Shown piece after piece: positions 16,282 through 24,906 of a stretch of DNA of 64,000 nt. The translations under genes were made by a program, and so were the position numbers. This DNA comes from Avimonas intestinalis. Its GTDB lineage: Bacteria; Bacillota; Clostridia; Oscillospirales; Acutalibacteraceae. The notes under the pieces were generated by a model, which made no database searches, was not told the origin of the DNA, and was given only the letters and a program-made list of their open reading frames with translations. Where the stretch lies: NCBI GenBank assembly GCA_904380375.1, contig CAJFID010000001.1, positions 124,001-188,000 of the forward strand, read 5' to 3'. Numbering within the stretch: the first letter of the stretch is position 1; the number at the start of each line of letters is the position of its first letter.

Positions 16282-16473
16282 TCAGCGCTTTTCCTGCTTA
16301 TACGGCGATTCCCTGGTGTAGGGGATCTGGTTTTCCGTCAGGTATTTCTCAATAGCCGTATCCAAAATGCGGGAGAGAGGGATGCCGCTTTGGAGAGAGT
16401 GGTTGTAAACGGCGTTGTAGAGGCCCTTGTCAACAGAGGAAGATAGCCGGGCGCGGTATTTCAGTTCGTTCAT
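16282..16473 (-). CDS. Small ribbon-helix-helix DNA-binding protein
   Basis: 63 aa. MNELKYRARLSSSVDKGLYN forms the ribbon strand and first helix; SGIPLSRILDTAIEKYL is the second helix, as in the RHH_3-type proteins common on clostridial mobile elements. A longer frame runs to 16575, but its first 34 residues look non-native, and the conserved domain starts at the ATG at 16473. Base composition is lower in GC than flanking genes, suggesting acquisition. Likely an autoregulator or partition/mobilisation accessory; no partner gene is present. Confidence 0.72.
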   Translation of the reverse strand: MNELKYRARLSSSVDKGLYNAVYNHSLQSGIPLSRILDTAIEKYLTENQIPYTRESPYKQEKR

Positions 16474-16632
16474 TGTTGCACCAATCCTTTCATAACTGTG
16501 TCGGGGCGGCGGATTTGTCGGGCAGACAAAGGGCATCACTCCCTTGAATTGGCTTTGAAATCCAATTATTTTCACAGTTATATGTACTCTCTACATAATT
16601 GGTATACCCTTTTTCCGGCCGGACTTCTATTC

Positions 16633-16666
16633 TCATAAGTTTCATAAACACCCATACACTTCATAA
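16633..16666 (-). repeat. Three TCATAA boxes upstream of the ribbon-helix-helix gene
   Basis: TCATAA occurs at 16633-16638, 16642-16647 and 16661-16666, and once inverted inside the downstream hairpin (16237-16242). Short spaced repeats of this kind are typical RHH operators. Confidence 0.45.
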
Positions 16667-17012
16667 GCGGGGCTGGCCGGGGCGGGAAGCGGCCCTTTAC
16701 ACGACAGAAAGCTTCGGCTGCCTTGGGGATCCGCTGCCGCCCGCCCTTTTTTCTTTTCGCGGGTAGCTTTCCGGTTTACTGGGAACCGGGGGCGGGGGTG
16801 CCGCAAAATTATGGATAGGGCGGCATTCCCTAAAGGGATCGCTTGCGGGCCATTCAGGGGCCTGGATTTTGCACCCTCCCGGTATGAAGCTGTATTCCCC
16901 GGCTAATAGGCGGCGGGGGCCGCGCCCTTGCGCTGGGAGCGGCGTGCGGTTTTTGATAAAGCCGGAAAGCCAAGCGTTCCCCCGGCCGCAGCGAGAAAGG
17001 AATGGTCAGCAT
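16667..17012. other. Gene-free interval
   Basis: No convincing gene. It is mostly GC-rich sequence between the AT-rich repeat block and the XRE gene. A frame open from 16869 has no conserved residues before the XRE start at 17013. Confidence 0.6.
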
Positions 17013-17264
17013 ATGAAAGGGAAACGGGATATTCCGTCGTATATTGGGCAGAACCTTATCTATTACCGCCAGAAAAACGGCTACACGCAGGAAACGCTCT
17101 GCCAGATCCTGGGCCTGACCCGTTCCACCTATGCGTATTATGAAACCGGCCGGACGCTCCCGACCGTTATGTTTTTAAAGCAGCTGGCAAAATTTTACCG
17201 GATTACCTTGGATGAGCTGACCGATGAAACATTAGTCCCCAAGAAAAAGTGGAGCACGCTGTGA
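17013..17264 (+). CDS. Small XRE-type helix-turn-helix regulator
   Basis: 83 aa. A single XRE HTH covers residues 8-65 (IGQNLIYYRQKNGYTQETLC, TRSTYAYYETGRTLP, FYRITLDELTDE). ATG at 17013 with AAAGGAA 12 nt upstream. No second domain. Probably a dimeric repressor from an acquired cassette, since it sits between two other small DNA-binding genes and no effector gene is next to it. Confidence 0.82.
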   Translation: MKGKRDIPSYIGQNLIYYRQKNGYTQETLCQILGLTRSTYAYYETGRTLPTVMFLKQLAKFYRITLDELTDETLVPKKKWSTL

Positions 17265-17350
17265 CGCAGCGGGACAAAAAAGAAGGGGCAAAAGGCGGAC
17301 AGCCTTTTGTAGCACTTCGTAAAGAAGGATCTACCACGGATATTGTAAAC

Positions 17351-17388
17351 GAAAACGCACCTCCAGATGAGGAGGGGCGTTTCCTTTT
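17351..17388 (+). terminator. Terminator after the small XRE gene
   Basis: Stem built from GAAAACGCACCTCC and GGAGGGGCGTTTCC around AGATGA, followed by TTTT. An A-rich minor hairpin (AAAAGGC / GCCTTTT) lies just upstream. Confidence 0.65.
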
Positions 17389-17475
17389 GACCGGTATGGA
17401 TTTTGGGGTAAAAATCCGATGCTCGCCGCCGCACTTACGGACAATGCAGGGAATCCCACTTAATAGGCAAAGTGA

Positions 17476-18009
17476 TTAAATCACATTGTATTTTTTGGCA
17501 TATTCGCAAACCAAAGACCGAAAGTGTTCATGTTTGAAATTTCTGTTTATATCTGTAATATCCACGTATAATCCTGCTTTTAAATTCTGTATGATTGCCT
17601 CACCAACAAAAGCTTCAAAAATATAATCGTTAGAAAAAGCAGCTTCGATTTCCGTATTCATCCCTGAATCGATCCCCTGAATTGCATAACGATAAATAAT
17701 GTTATGATTGCCTAACAGTTCGCCCATCCTTTTCAAGCAGTTAATCCCCTCAATCATATCGTGTACTTTTATTTTGCCTTTAAAAATCACGTGGCGTTCT
17801 CCGCCCAAAAGAATATTGTCAATAGTGGTTTCAAGAATGTTTGCAAGATCTGGCAAAACGGAAACATCAGGCAATGTTTCACCGCGTTCCCATTTGCTGA
17901 CCGATTGGAAAGTTACTCCTATACGCTCTCCTAACTCATTTTGTGTGATACCTTTTGAAGCACGAAGTAAAGCAATTTGCGTGCCTACTTTTTTATTATC
18001 AATATTCAT
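17476..18009 (-). CDS. XRE family regulator with an uncharacterised C-terminal domain
   Basis: 177 aa. HTH at residues 8-65 (VGTQIALLRASKGITQNELG, FQSVSKWERGETLPD, LETTIDNILLGG). Residues 70-177 form an uncharacterised domain with KVHDMIEGINCLKRM and a conserved-looking FEAFVGEAIIQNLKAG. Codon use is strikingly AT-rich compared with all neighbours, a clear sign of recent transfer. ATG at 18009 with AAGGAGACGG upstream. Similar two-domain regulators in clostridia often sense a small molecule through the C-terminal part; that is inference. Confidence 0.83.
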   Translation of the reverse strand: MNIDNKKVGTQIALLRASKGITQNELGERIGVTFQSVSKWERGETLPDVSVLPDLANILETTIDNILLGGERHVIFKGKIKVHDMIEGINCLKRMGELLGNHNIIYRYAIQGIDSGMNTEIEAAFSNDYIFEAFVGEAIIQNLKAGLYVDITDINRNFKHEHFRSLVCEYAKKYNVI

Positions 18010-18151
18010 ACATTCCGTCTCCTTTCATTGTATTTTATATCGCAATCCGGTTTGCAATATAATTTTACTGCTGGGCCTAGAATTAAACAATAACTTGGAA
18101 CGTTAGTTTTTTTCGAAATTGTTTTCGGGAAGCAACAACTATGTAAAACTC

Positions 18152-18190
18152 AAAAAAGAGGCACCTTCCTTACGGAATCGGCCTCTTTTT
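18152..18190. terminator. Bidirectional terminator at the end of the murI-argS unit
   Basis: AAAAAAGAGGC / GCCTCTTTTT arms with an inner TTCC / GGAA stem. T runs on both strands. Confidence 0.8.
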
Positions 18191-18356
18191 GTTCTTTCTT
18201 TTTTATTGGCATGAGGGTATCCTGCTGCCGCGGAAAGAGCGGCGATTGGCGGGAGAACGGCCGATCGCCTACCCAAGAATAAAATTAGCGCGGCGCCCTC
18301 TATCGGCGGCCCGTGTCCTGCCCCGCGCCGGAGGGCGGGAAATCACGGCAAGGGCC

Positions 18357-19571
18357 TCAAAACACCAGGGCGCCGTACCGGGCGGCAATATCCTCCAAGA
18401 GCGGGCGCTCAATCTCGCACAGGGAATCCACCAGCAGCCGGCCGGGGAAGCGGCGGAGGGCCTCGTCCAGCAGGAGGGCCTCGTCGGCGTGCAGCAGGAT
18501 GGGCAGGCGGCTCATCCCGCCGTAGTCCAGCAGGTTGTCAATATCCCCCGGCTGGCTCAGCTCCACCAGGGCGGCGTTGCCCTCCTCCTCCGCCTCAATC
18601 AGCCGGTCGGCCAGATCGCTGTCGCAGGGGATGGGGGCGCCGTACTCCAGGTCGTCCGAAAGGAAAAGCGCCTCACTTTCCACCGCGCAGGCGTCGGTGT
18701 CGATTTCCCGCGGGGCCACCGTGGGATGCTCGTCCGCAATCCCCCGCAGCACGGCGAGGTGCTCCGGCGTGGCGGCGGGGCCTCCGCCGATCACGGCCGC
18801 TCCGACATCGAGAAGGGGGGCCATTGCCCGCCCGAATTGCAGGGGGGACAGGGGGCTGCCGTCTTCTGCCACCGTATTTGGCCGGGCGGCCAGGGGCACT
18901 AAGGCATGCGGCAGCGCCTCGCTCAGCGGCTCCTGCATACCGGCCGGGCCGCTGGGGCCGTCCAAGCCCACGGCCGCCGCGCCCAGCGCCTGCAGCGTAA
19001 TCACTGCCGGGAGGAAATGGGCGCCGGAGGGCGCCTCCCCTTCGTCGTTGACTTCTAAGGAAACGAGGACCGGCAGGCCGGTCCGGCGGGCGGCCAGCAG
19101 CGCGGCGCGCGCCTCGCTTAAGCTGGTCATCGCTTCGCAGGCCAGCAGGTCGACGCCGGCCTCCTTCAGCGCGGCGGCCTGTTCGGAAAAAATGTCCACC
19201 CACTGATCAAACGGCGCTTCGGAGGGGGATTCCCCCCGCAGGCCGGTGGGGGAGAGCGCGCCCGCGATCCAGCAGCGGCTTTTCGGCACGGCGCCGGCCG
19301 CTTCCCGCGTTAGGGAAACCAGCCGCCGGTTCAGCTCCTGTACCTGGCCGGCCAGGCCGTACGCGGCCAGCCGCGCGCGGCTGGCGCCGGCGGTAGGGGC
19401 ATACAGCACGCTGCATCCCGCCAGGATATAGCGGCGCTGGAGCTCCAGCACCGCCTGCGGGTGTTCCAGCGCCCACAGCTCCGGGCAGGCGCCGGCCGGC
19501 ATCCCCGCTTCGGTCGGCGGCAGGCCGGCCGCCCCGCCCAGGAGCAGGGGCAGCCTACAGGGAAGTTCCAT
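18357..19571 (-). CDS. Homocysteine S-methyltransferase-like protein without zinc ligands
   Basis: 404 aa. Residues 5-285 follow the homocysteine-methyltransferase TIM barrel of MetH/BhmT. The zinc cysteines are gone: the NC motif reads GLDG (202-205) and GGCCGTTPEH reads GGGPAATPEH (262-271). Residues 300-404 resemble the opening strands of the MetH pterin-binding barrel (PGRLLVDSLCEIE, ARYGALVF) but stop after about 100 residues. A working methyltransferase is unlikely. Start ATG at 19571 chosen because the ATG at 19586 directly abuts its AAAGG. Last gene of the murI-DUF1934-argS unit, 47 bases after argS. Confidence 0.78.
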   Translation of the reverse strand: MELPCRLPLLLGGAAGLPPTEAGMPAGACPELWALEHPQAVLELQRRYILAGCSVLYAPTAGASRARLAAYGLAGQVQELNRRLVSLTREAAGAVPKSRCWIAGALSPTGLRGESPSEAPFDQWVDIFSEQAAALKEAGVDLLACEAMTSLSEARAALLAARRTGLPVLVSLEVNDEGEAPSGAHFLPAVITLQALGAAAVGLDGPSGPAGMQEPLSEALPHALVPLAARPNTVAEDGSPLSPLQFGRAMAPLLDVGAAVIGGGPAATPEHLAVLRGIADEHPTVAPREIDTDACAVESEALFLSDDLEYGAPIPCDSDLADRLIEAEEEGNAALVELSQPGDIDNLLDYGGMSRLPILLHADEALLLDEALRRFPGRLLVDSLCEIERPLLEDIAARYGALVF

Positions 19572-19618
19572 GAAGCGAAAACCCATCCTTTCTGCCGCCG
19601 GAAGGGCGGCTAACGGCT

Positions 19619-21310
19619 TTACATTGATTCGGGTGCGTCGATTTTCAGCAGGGCAAGGGCGTTTTCAAGCGTGACCCGCGTCGCGGCGCAGAGCGAAAGC
19701 CGCGCCTGCATCAGGGGCTCCTCCTCCCCCTTGACCCGGCAGGTGTTATAAAACTTGTGGAAGAGGGTGGCGAGCTCAAGGCAGTACCGGGTGATCCGGG
19801 CGGGCTCGTAGGCCTTGGCCGCCGCCACGATCTCGCCGGTGTAGTCCGCCAGGTGCCGGATCAGCGCCTTTTCCTCCGGGGAGGTAAGCCGGGCGAGCTC
19901 CGCCTTGCCGCACGCGCGGGGGGTGACCCCCTCGGCGGCGAGGTTTTTGAAGATCGAACAGATGCGCGCATGGGCGTACTGCACATAATACACAGGGTTT
20001 GAGGAGGACTGCTCCACCGCCAGGTCGAGGTCGAAATCCATCTGGGTGCTGGCCTCCCGCATGTTGAAGAAGAAGCGGGCGGCGTCGACCGGCACCTCGT
20101 CGAGCAGGTCGGAGAGCTGGATGGCCTTGCCGGAGCGCTTGGACATCCGGACGACCTCGCCCCCCTGCATCAGCCGGACGAGCTGGATGAGCACGACGTG
20201 CAGCTTGCTGCCGTCCAGGCCGATGGCGTCCATCGCGCCCTTCATCCGGGCGACGTGGCCGTGATGGTCGGCGCCCCACACATCAATGCAGGTGTCGAAC
20301 CCGCGCTCAAATTTGTTGCGGTGGTAAGCGATGTCCGCCGCGAAATAGGTGGGGTTGCCGTTGGCGCGGATCAGCACCTCGTCCTTTTCGCCGCCGTTTT
20401 CGCTGGCCTTGTACCAGACGGCGCCGTCCTTTTCATAGGTCAGTCCCTTTTCGGCCAGCAGATCGACCACGGCCTGGACCGCCCCGCTCTTGTGCAGGGA
20501 GGATTCAAGGAACCATTCGTCGTAGACAATCCGGTATTTTTCCAAATCCCGGTGCATCCGCTCAATGTTGAGGGGCAGGGCGTAGGCGACCAGGGCCGCC
20601 CGCCGCTCCTCGGCCGGGACGTCAAGGTATTTATCCCCGTACAGGGCGGCAAAATTGGCCGCGTGCTCCCGGATATCGTCGCCATGATAGGCGTCCTCCG
20701 GGAATTCCACCGCGTCCTCCCCCCTGAAGTGCTGGATATACCGCGCTTCAAGGGAGACGCCGAATTTTTCAATCTGGTTGCCCGCGTCGTTGACGTAGAA
20801 TTCCCGCCATACCTGGTAGCCGGCGGCGTCCAGCACCGAGGCGAGGCAGTCGCCCAGCGCGCCGCCCCGCGCGTTGCCCATATGCATCGGGCCGGTCGGG
20901 TTGGCCGAAACAAATTCCACCATCACCCGCTTACCCTGCCCGAAATCGGAGCGGCCGTAGCGCTCCCCCTGCGCAAGCACGTCCGCCACCACGGCGGCAT
21001 AGAACGCGGGGGAGAGGAAGAAATTCAAAAAGCCGGGGCCGGCCGCCTCCGCCCGTTCAAAATAGGTGCCGTCCAGCGTGAGATGGGAGAGGATGCACTC
21101 CGCGATCTTGCGCGGGGGGAGGCGGAACGCTTTGGCGGAAACCATCGCCGCGTTGGCGGAAAAATCGCCGTGCGCCCGGTCTCCCGGAACCTCCACGGCA
21201 AAGGCGGGGATCGGCTCGGCGGGCAGTTCCCCGGCCGCGACGGCCTCCCCCAAAGCGGAAAGCACAGTTTGCCTTAGCTGCTCTTCCGCCGTTTCTACGA
21301 TTTTTGACAT
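19619..21310 (-). CDS. argS: Arginyl-tRNA synthetase
   Basis: Class I aminoacyl-tRNA synthetase charging tRNA-Arg. 563 aa, full length. N-terminal ADD1-type domain (1-110), HIGH signature as HMGN in SANPTGPMHMGNARG, KMSKS-like MSKRSG, and the C-terminal anticodon-binding helical domain. ATG at 21310 with AAAGGTGG upstream. DUF1934 lies just upstream, as ywiB precedes argS in Bacillus. No T-box was found in the 96-base gap. Confidence 0.97.
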   Translation of the reverse strand: MSKIVETAEEQLRQTVLSALGEAVAAGELPAEPIPAFAVEVPGDRAHGDFSANAAMVSAKAFRLPPRKIAECILSHLTLDGTYFERAEAAGPGFLNFFLSPAFYAAVVADVLAQGERYGRSDFGQGKRVMVEFVSANPTGPMHMGNARGGALGDCLASVLDAAGYQVWREFYVNDAGNQIEKFGVSLEARYIQHFRGEDAVEFPEDAYHGDDIREHAANFAALYGDKYLDVPAEERRAALVAYALPLNIERMHRDLEKYRIVYDEWFLESSLHKSGAVQAVVDLLAEKGLTYEKDGAVWYKASENGGEKDEVLIRANGNPTYFAADIAYHRNKFERGFDTCIDVWGADHHGHVARMKGAMDAIGLDGSKLHVVLIQLVRLMQGGEVVRMSKRSGKAIQLSDLLDEVPVDAARFFFNMREASTQMDFDLDLAVEQSSSNPVYYVQYAHARICSIFKNLAAEGVTPRACGKAELARLTSPEEKALIRHLADYTGEIVAAAKAYEPARITRYCLELATLFHKFYNTCRVKGEEEPLMQARLSLCAATRVTLENALALLKIDAPESM

Positions 21311-21406
21311 GGGAATCCACCTTTCTCTATGGGCGCGCCCGTCCCGCAGGCCCGCCGTTTTCCTTTTCCCGGCGGCTTGTCCGCCGCCGCATTCCAGTTT
21401 CCTTCT

Positions 21407-21844
21407 TCATTGGGGAGGCGCTTCCCGCACCGTGACGTAGATGTCGTGGGAGGAAGCAATCCCCGCGTTGATATCAAGGGTGTAGTGAAAATCGAGTGTC
21501 CCGCCCTGGTCGGCCAGGCCGATGTGGATGGCGCGGGCGTAGACCCCCATCGTCAGGCAGCCGTAGCCGGTATCGTAATTGCACAGCGTGCGCTTACCCT
21601 TTTGCAGCACCAGCAGGGAGTTCATGGCGCCCTGCCGTTCGAGCGTCACCAGATCCGGCTGGACCGACAGGCAGGTCGTGACCCCTTCGATCCCGATTGA
21701 TACGCTTTCGTCGTAGGTCAGCCGGAAGCCGCGGTCGGTGCGCTCCATCACGCCCGTCGTATTCAGTTCGACCGTGTCGCTTTCGCCGTCCAAATGCTGG
21801 ACCCCTTTGATCAAAATCCAGACCGGCTTCCCGTTTTCCGGCAT
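21407..21844 (-). CDS. DUF1934 (YwiB-like) calycin-fold protein
   Basis: 145 aa small beta-barrel protein of unknown function. Start MPENGKPVWILIKGVQHLDG, then repeated beta strands ending in DFHYTLDINAGIASSHDIYV, typical of the family. A longer frame to 21967 is open, but the ATG at 21844 has GGAAGG upstream and matches the family N-terminus. Lies between murI and argS, conserved context. Confidence 0.83.
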   Translation of the reverse strand: MPENGKPVWILIKGVQHLDGESDTVELNTTGVMERTDRGFRLTYDESVSIGIEGVTTCLSVQPDLVTLERQGAMNSLLVLQKGKRTLCNYDTGYGCLTMGVYARAIHIGLADQGGTLDFHYTLDINAGIASSHDIYVTVREAPPQ

Positions 21845-21935
21845 GACGCCGCCTTCCCTTCTTTGCCCTTTTCCGTCCGGCGCTTCCTGCCCGGGCACCC
21901 TAACGCCGCGGGGTGAACCGCAGCGGCTCCCGCCT

Positions 21936-22766
21936 TCATCGTCGCTCGGGGCAGTCCACCTGCTCAATATCGAGCGTATGCACCTCGCTGGTGATTTCGC
22001 AGCCCAGGAACATTGACGCCACCTTGGTGAAGTCCTGCGGCCGGTCGGTTACATAAAAATGCAGCTGCCCGCCCTGCGCTTTGCCGCTGAGGGCGCCCTC
22101 CTGCCGGAGCCGCCGCTCGCAGTCGGCGGCCGCCGTTTCCCCCGCGTCGATCAGCGCAACGGTTCCGCCCATGATGTCCCCGATAATCGGGGCGAGCAGG
22201 GGATAGTGGGTGCAGCCCAGGATCAGGGTGTCCACCCCCGCTTCCCGCAGCGGCGCCAGATACCGCCGGGCGGTCAGGATCGTCACCTCGTCGTTTCGGT
22301 CAATCCAGCCGTTTTCAACCAGCGGGACAAACAGGGGGCAGGCCTGTGGGAAGACGGCAGCCTCCGGCATCTGCTGCCCGATCCGCCGCTGGTAGGCGCC
22401 GGAATGGATGGTGGCCTGGGTGCCGAGCACGCCGATCCGCTTGCTGCGGGTGGCGCGCACCGCCGCGTCCGCCGCCTGCTCCACCACGCCGGAGGCGCGC
22501 ACCGGCAGGCAGTCCAGCACCTGCGGCACCACCGAGCTGACCGTGCCGCAGGCGGCGATGATCCGCTTGACGTTTTTGCCGAGCAGGAAGCGGCAGTCCT
22601 GCCGCGCATATTTTTCCAGGGTCTCCCGGCTCCGGTTCCCATAAGGGACCCGGCCGGTGTCGCCGAAGTATACGATATCTTCGCCGGGGAGGCGGCGCAT
22701 CAGCTGACGTACCACGGTCAGCCCTCCAAGCCCGGAGTCGAATACGCCGATTGGCCGGTTGTCCAT
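21936..22766 (-). CDS. murI: Glutamate racemase
   Basis: Supplies D-glutamate for peptidoglycan. 276 aa. DSGLGGLTV with the catalytic Asp, GDTGRVPYG, first catalytic cysteine in IIAACGTVSS (the firmicute variant of ACNTAS), second in LGCTHYP. ATG at 22766 (MDNRPIGVFDSG); the extra 15 upstream residues of the open frame are not conserved. First gene of a four-gene leftward unit. Confidence 0.96.
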   Translation of the reverse strand: MDNRPIGVFDSGLGGLTVVRQLMRRLPGEDIVYFGDTGRVPYGNRSRETLEKYARQDCRFLLGKNVKRIIAACGTVSSVVPQVLDCLPVRASGVVEQAADAAVRATRSKRIGVLGTQATIHSGAYQRRIGQQMPEAAVFPQACPLFVPLVENGWIDRNDEVTILTARRYLAPLREAGVDTLILGCTHYPLLAPIIGDIMGGTVALIDAGETAAADCERRLRQEGALSGKAQGGQLHFYVTDRPQDFTKVASMFLGCEITSEVHTLDIEQVDCPERR

Positions 22767-23116
22767 ACAGTGTTTGCCCCTTTTCTCTTTGCTTGCCCGC
22801 CCCTTCCGCAAAGGCGGGATGCCCTGCCGCCGGCTCTCCAGCGCACAAGGGAGCCCTCAAACCCGCCGCAGGCGGGGGAATGGACGGCCCGCCCGCATCC
22901 TATGCCTATGCGGCCGGACCGGGGAATATACTCGGATAGGAAGAGCTCCGCCGGCCTGCCTGCGCGGCAAGGATTTGCCGATCCCGGCGGCCATGGGCGG
23001 CTGTGCGCCGCGGTACCGGCCCCCGCCCGCTTTTCGGAGGGAGCCGGGGAGCGGGCAGCCGGAAATAGGCCGAAATGAACCGGGGGAGGCTGGGCCGGAT
23101 GAAGGAAGTTCCTATT

Positions 23117-23145
23117 ATCATACCATACCCGCGCCGAGATGGCAA
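23117..23145 (-). promoter_or_regulatory. Candidate murI promoter with a long leader
   Basis: Minus strand TTGCCA (23145-23140), 17 nt, TATGAT (23122-23117). If used, the murI transcript has a leader of about 340 nt (22767-23110) with no gene in it. No T run or clear riboswitch was recognised there. Confidence 0.5.
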
Positions 23146-23393
23146 CGGTTTTGCAGGCAAAGCCGGGGCAAATCCGGCGGAAAAGGGGAGCGGGCTTGTA
23201 TCTGTCCCACCCGGAAGCAGCCGGCATCCGGGCAATGGAAAAGGGAACAGCGGCGCCCCTACGGCAGGGAGGGGGTCGTCGGCGCAATAACAATAATAAT
23301 AATTGTAACAAAAAGAAGCGCTGCGCTGCCCTTTCAGCCATAGCCGCGAGGATTTTGTGGGTCTGCCGCAGGGAAATCCTCCAAAATGGCTCC

Positions 23394-23415
23394 GAACGGC
23401 CCTTGAACGGCCCTT
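23394..23415 (+). repeat. Two tandem copies of GAACGGCCCTT
   Basis: The 11-base unit occurs twice head to tail, 46 bases before the rpmG -35 box. Confidence 0.75.
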
Positions 23416-23460
23416 GTTTGATCACATAGGGAAAAAATTCCCTGACCCGCTTTTGACCCC

Positions 23461-23489
23461 TTGACCCTGGACAAGAACTGTGCTATAGT
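23461..23489 (+). promoter_or_regulatory. rpmG-secE-nusG promoter
   Basis: TTGACC at 23461-23466, 17-nt spacer, TATAGT at 23484-23489. The leader to rpmG is about 175 nt. Confidence 0.8.
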
Positions 23490-23673
23490 AGATAGTACCT
23501 CATTGGGGGCTTTTATTTTTGTGCCCATTTTTCGGCGGCCGCGTCCTATTTTGCCGCCCAGAAAGGGCCAATTCGCCCCCGACGCGAGGGAGGCCAGGGC
23601 TTGTACGGCCGCCCGGCGTCCGCCGGCTTGCCGACAAAGCCCTAGAAAATCCGAAATTATTGGAGGTGCCGTT

Positions 23674-23823
23674 ATGAGAGTGAAGATTACCCTGGCCTGC
23701 ACGGAGTGCAAACAGCGCAACTACAACACCATGAAGAACAAGAAGAACGACCCTGACAGACTGGAGATGAACAAGTACTGCCGGTTCTGCCGCAAGCACA
23801 CGGTTCATCGCGAGACGAAGTAA
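23674..23823 (+). CDS. rpmG: Ribosomal protein bL33
   Basis: 49 aa 50S subunit protein. The zinc-binding cysteine pairs are present: CTEC and CRFC (C+ form). Ends in HRETK. ATG at 23674 with GGAGGTG 7 nt upstream (TTGGAGGTGCCGTT). First gene of rpmG-secE-nusG. Confidence 0.95.
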   Translation: MRVKITLACTECKQRNYNTMKNKKNDPDRLEMNKYCRFCRKHTVHRETK

Positions 23824-23914
23824 GGCCGCGCCGTCGGGGCAATGGCTCCGCTTCGCAGGAATGCCGTTTGTTGGGACGCCGGCCGTCCCCCGGCAATGAA
23901 AGGAAGGGTCCGTA

Positions 23915-24202
23915 ATGGCTGACGAGAAAAAGCTCCCCGCCGTGGAAGAAACCGGCGGCAAGGCCGCTAAGGCGGAAAAAGACGCGAAGCCCGCCAAGGA
24001 AAAGAAACCCGGATTCGGCAAGAAGGTCGCAAAGTATTTCCGCGACTCCAAAGGCGAGTTCAAAAAGATTATTTGGCCGACCCTGCCGTCGGTCGTGCGC
24101 AACACCGGCGTGACGCTGGCGATGTGCGCGGTCCTCGGCGTGCTGATCTGCGTGTTCGACCTGGGCCTGTCAAGATTGATTGACCTGCTGGTGTCGCTGT
24201 AA
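23915..24202 (+). CDS. secE: Preprotein translocase subunit SecE
   Basis: Single-span SecYEG subunit, 95 aa. The first 38 residues are a Lys/Ala/Glu-rich extension. The family core follows: YFRDSKGEFKKIIWPT amphipathic helix and hinge, then one transmembrane segment (VTLAMCAVLGVLICVFDLGL). Sits between rpmG and nusG as in most firmicutes. Confidence 0.95.
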   Translation: MADEKKLPAVEETGGKAAKAEKDAKPAKEKKPGFGKKVAKYFRDSKGEFKKIIWPTLPSVVRNTGVTLAMCAVLGVLICVFDLGLSRLIDLLVSL

Positions 24203-24235
24203 TCCTCTGCCGGCACAGGGAAGGAGGATTCACCG

Positions 24236-24757
24236 ATGACGGAAGAGGCAAAATGGTATGTGGTGCATACCTATTCCGGCTATGAAAACAAGGTAGCCAC
24301 CAATCTGGAAACGATTGTCGAAAACCGCAAGCTCCAGGACTGGATCAAGGAGATCCGCGTCCCCACCGAAACCGTCGTGGAGATCAAGGACAATAAAAAG
24401 CGCGAGGTCGAGAGGAAGATTTTCCCCGGCTATGTGCTGGTCAAGATGGTCATGACCGACGAGTCGTGGTATGTCGTGCGCAATACGCGCGGCTGCACCG
24501 GCTTCGTGGGGCCCAACGGCAAGCCGATTCCCTTGACGGAGGAGGAGGTCGCCGCCCTGGGCGTGGAGAAGCGGGAGATCGAGGTCAATTACAAGGTGGG
24601 CGATACCGTCCACATCGTTGACGGCCCGCTGGAGAACTTCTCCGGCGTGGTGGAGGAAATTGACCTTGAGAAAAACAAAGTCCGCGTTACCATCTCTATG
24701 TTCGGCCGCGAGACGCCGGTGGAACTGGAGCTGGACCAAGCGGAGCTGATGGAGTAA
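24236..24757 (+). CDS. nusG: Transcription termination/antitermination factor NusG
   Basis: 173 aa. NGN domain (WYVVHTYSGYENKVATNLE, FPGYVLVKMVM) that binds RNA polymerase, and C-terminal KOW domain from about residue 120 (VGDTVHIVDGPLENFSG). AAGGAGG upstream of ATG at 24236. Co-transcribed with secE. Confidence 0.97.
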   Translation: MTEEAKWYVVHTYSGYENKVATNLETIVENRKLQDWIKEIRVPTETVVEIKDNKKREVERKIFPGYVLVKMVMTDESWYVVRNTRGCTGFVGPNGKPIPLTEEEVAALGVEKREIEVNYKVGDTVHIVDGPLENFSGVVEEIDLEKNKVRVTISMFGRETPVELELDQAELME

Positions 24758-24844
24758 TCCGTCCTACGCCTTACGGCCGGCGCGCTTTGGGCGCGGCCGT
24801 TTTCCCCCTGCCGGGCGGGGCCCGGCCCCGGACGCAAGTCCGGC

Positions 24845-24885
24845 TGTGGGAGGAGCGGCGGCAAGCCGCTCCGCCATCTACCACA
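24845..24885 (+). promoter_or_regulatory. Hairpin leader of rplK, candidate L1 autoregulatory site
   Basis: TGTGG (24845-24849) pairs with CCACA (24881-24885) around an inner AGCGGC / GCCGCT stem, with an asymmetric internal loop. The position just before rplK and the GTGGGAG...CCACA form match the usual firmicute L11-operon leader. Binding by L1 is inference. Confidence 0.4.
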
Positions 24886-24906
24886 ATCTTTGGAGGTGCA
24901 TGAAAA

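Noticed and set aside
22980..23040. T-box-like GGTACCGCGG on the minus strand in the murI leader
   Set aside because: Only 11 of 14 positions fit the T-box, the UGG that pairs with the tRNA end is CGG, and no terminator with a T run follows. GC-rich chance match is more likely.
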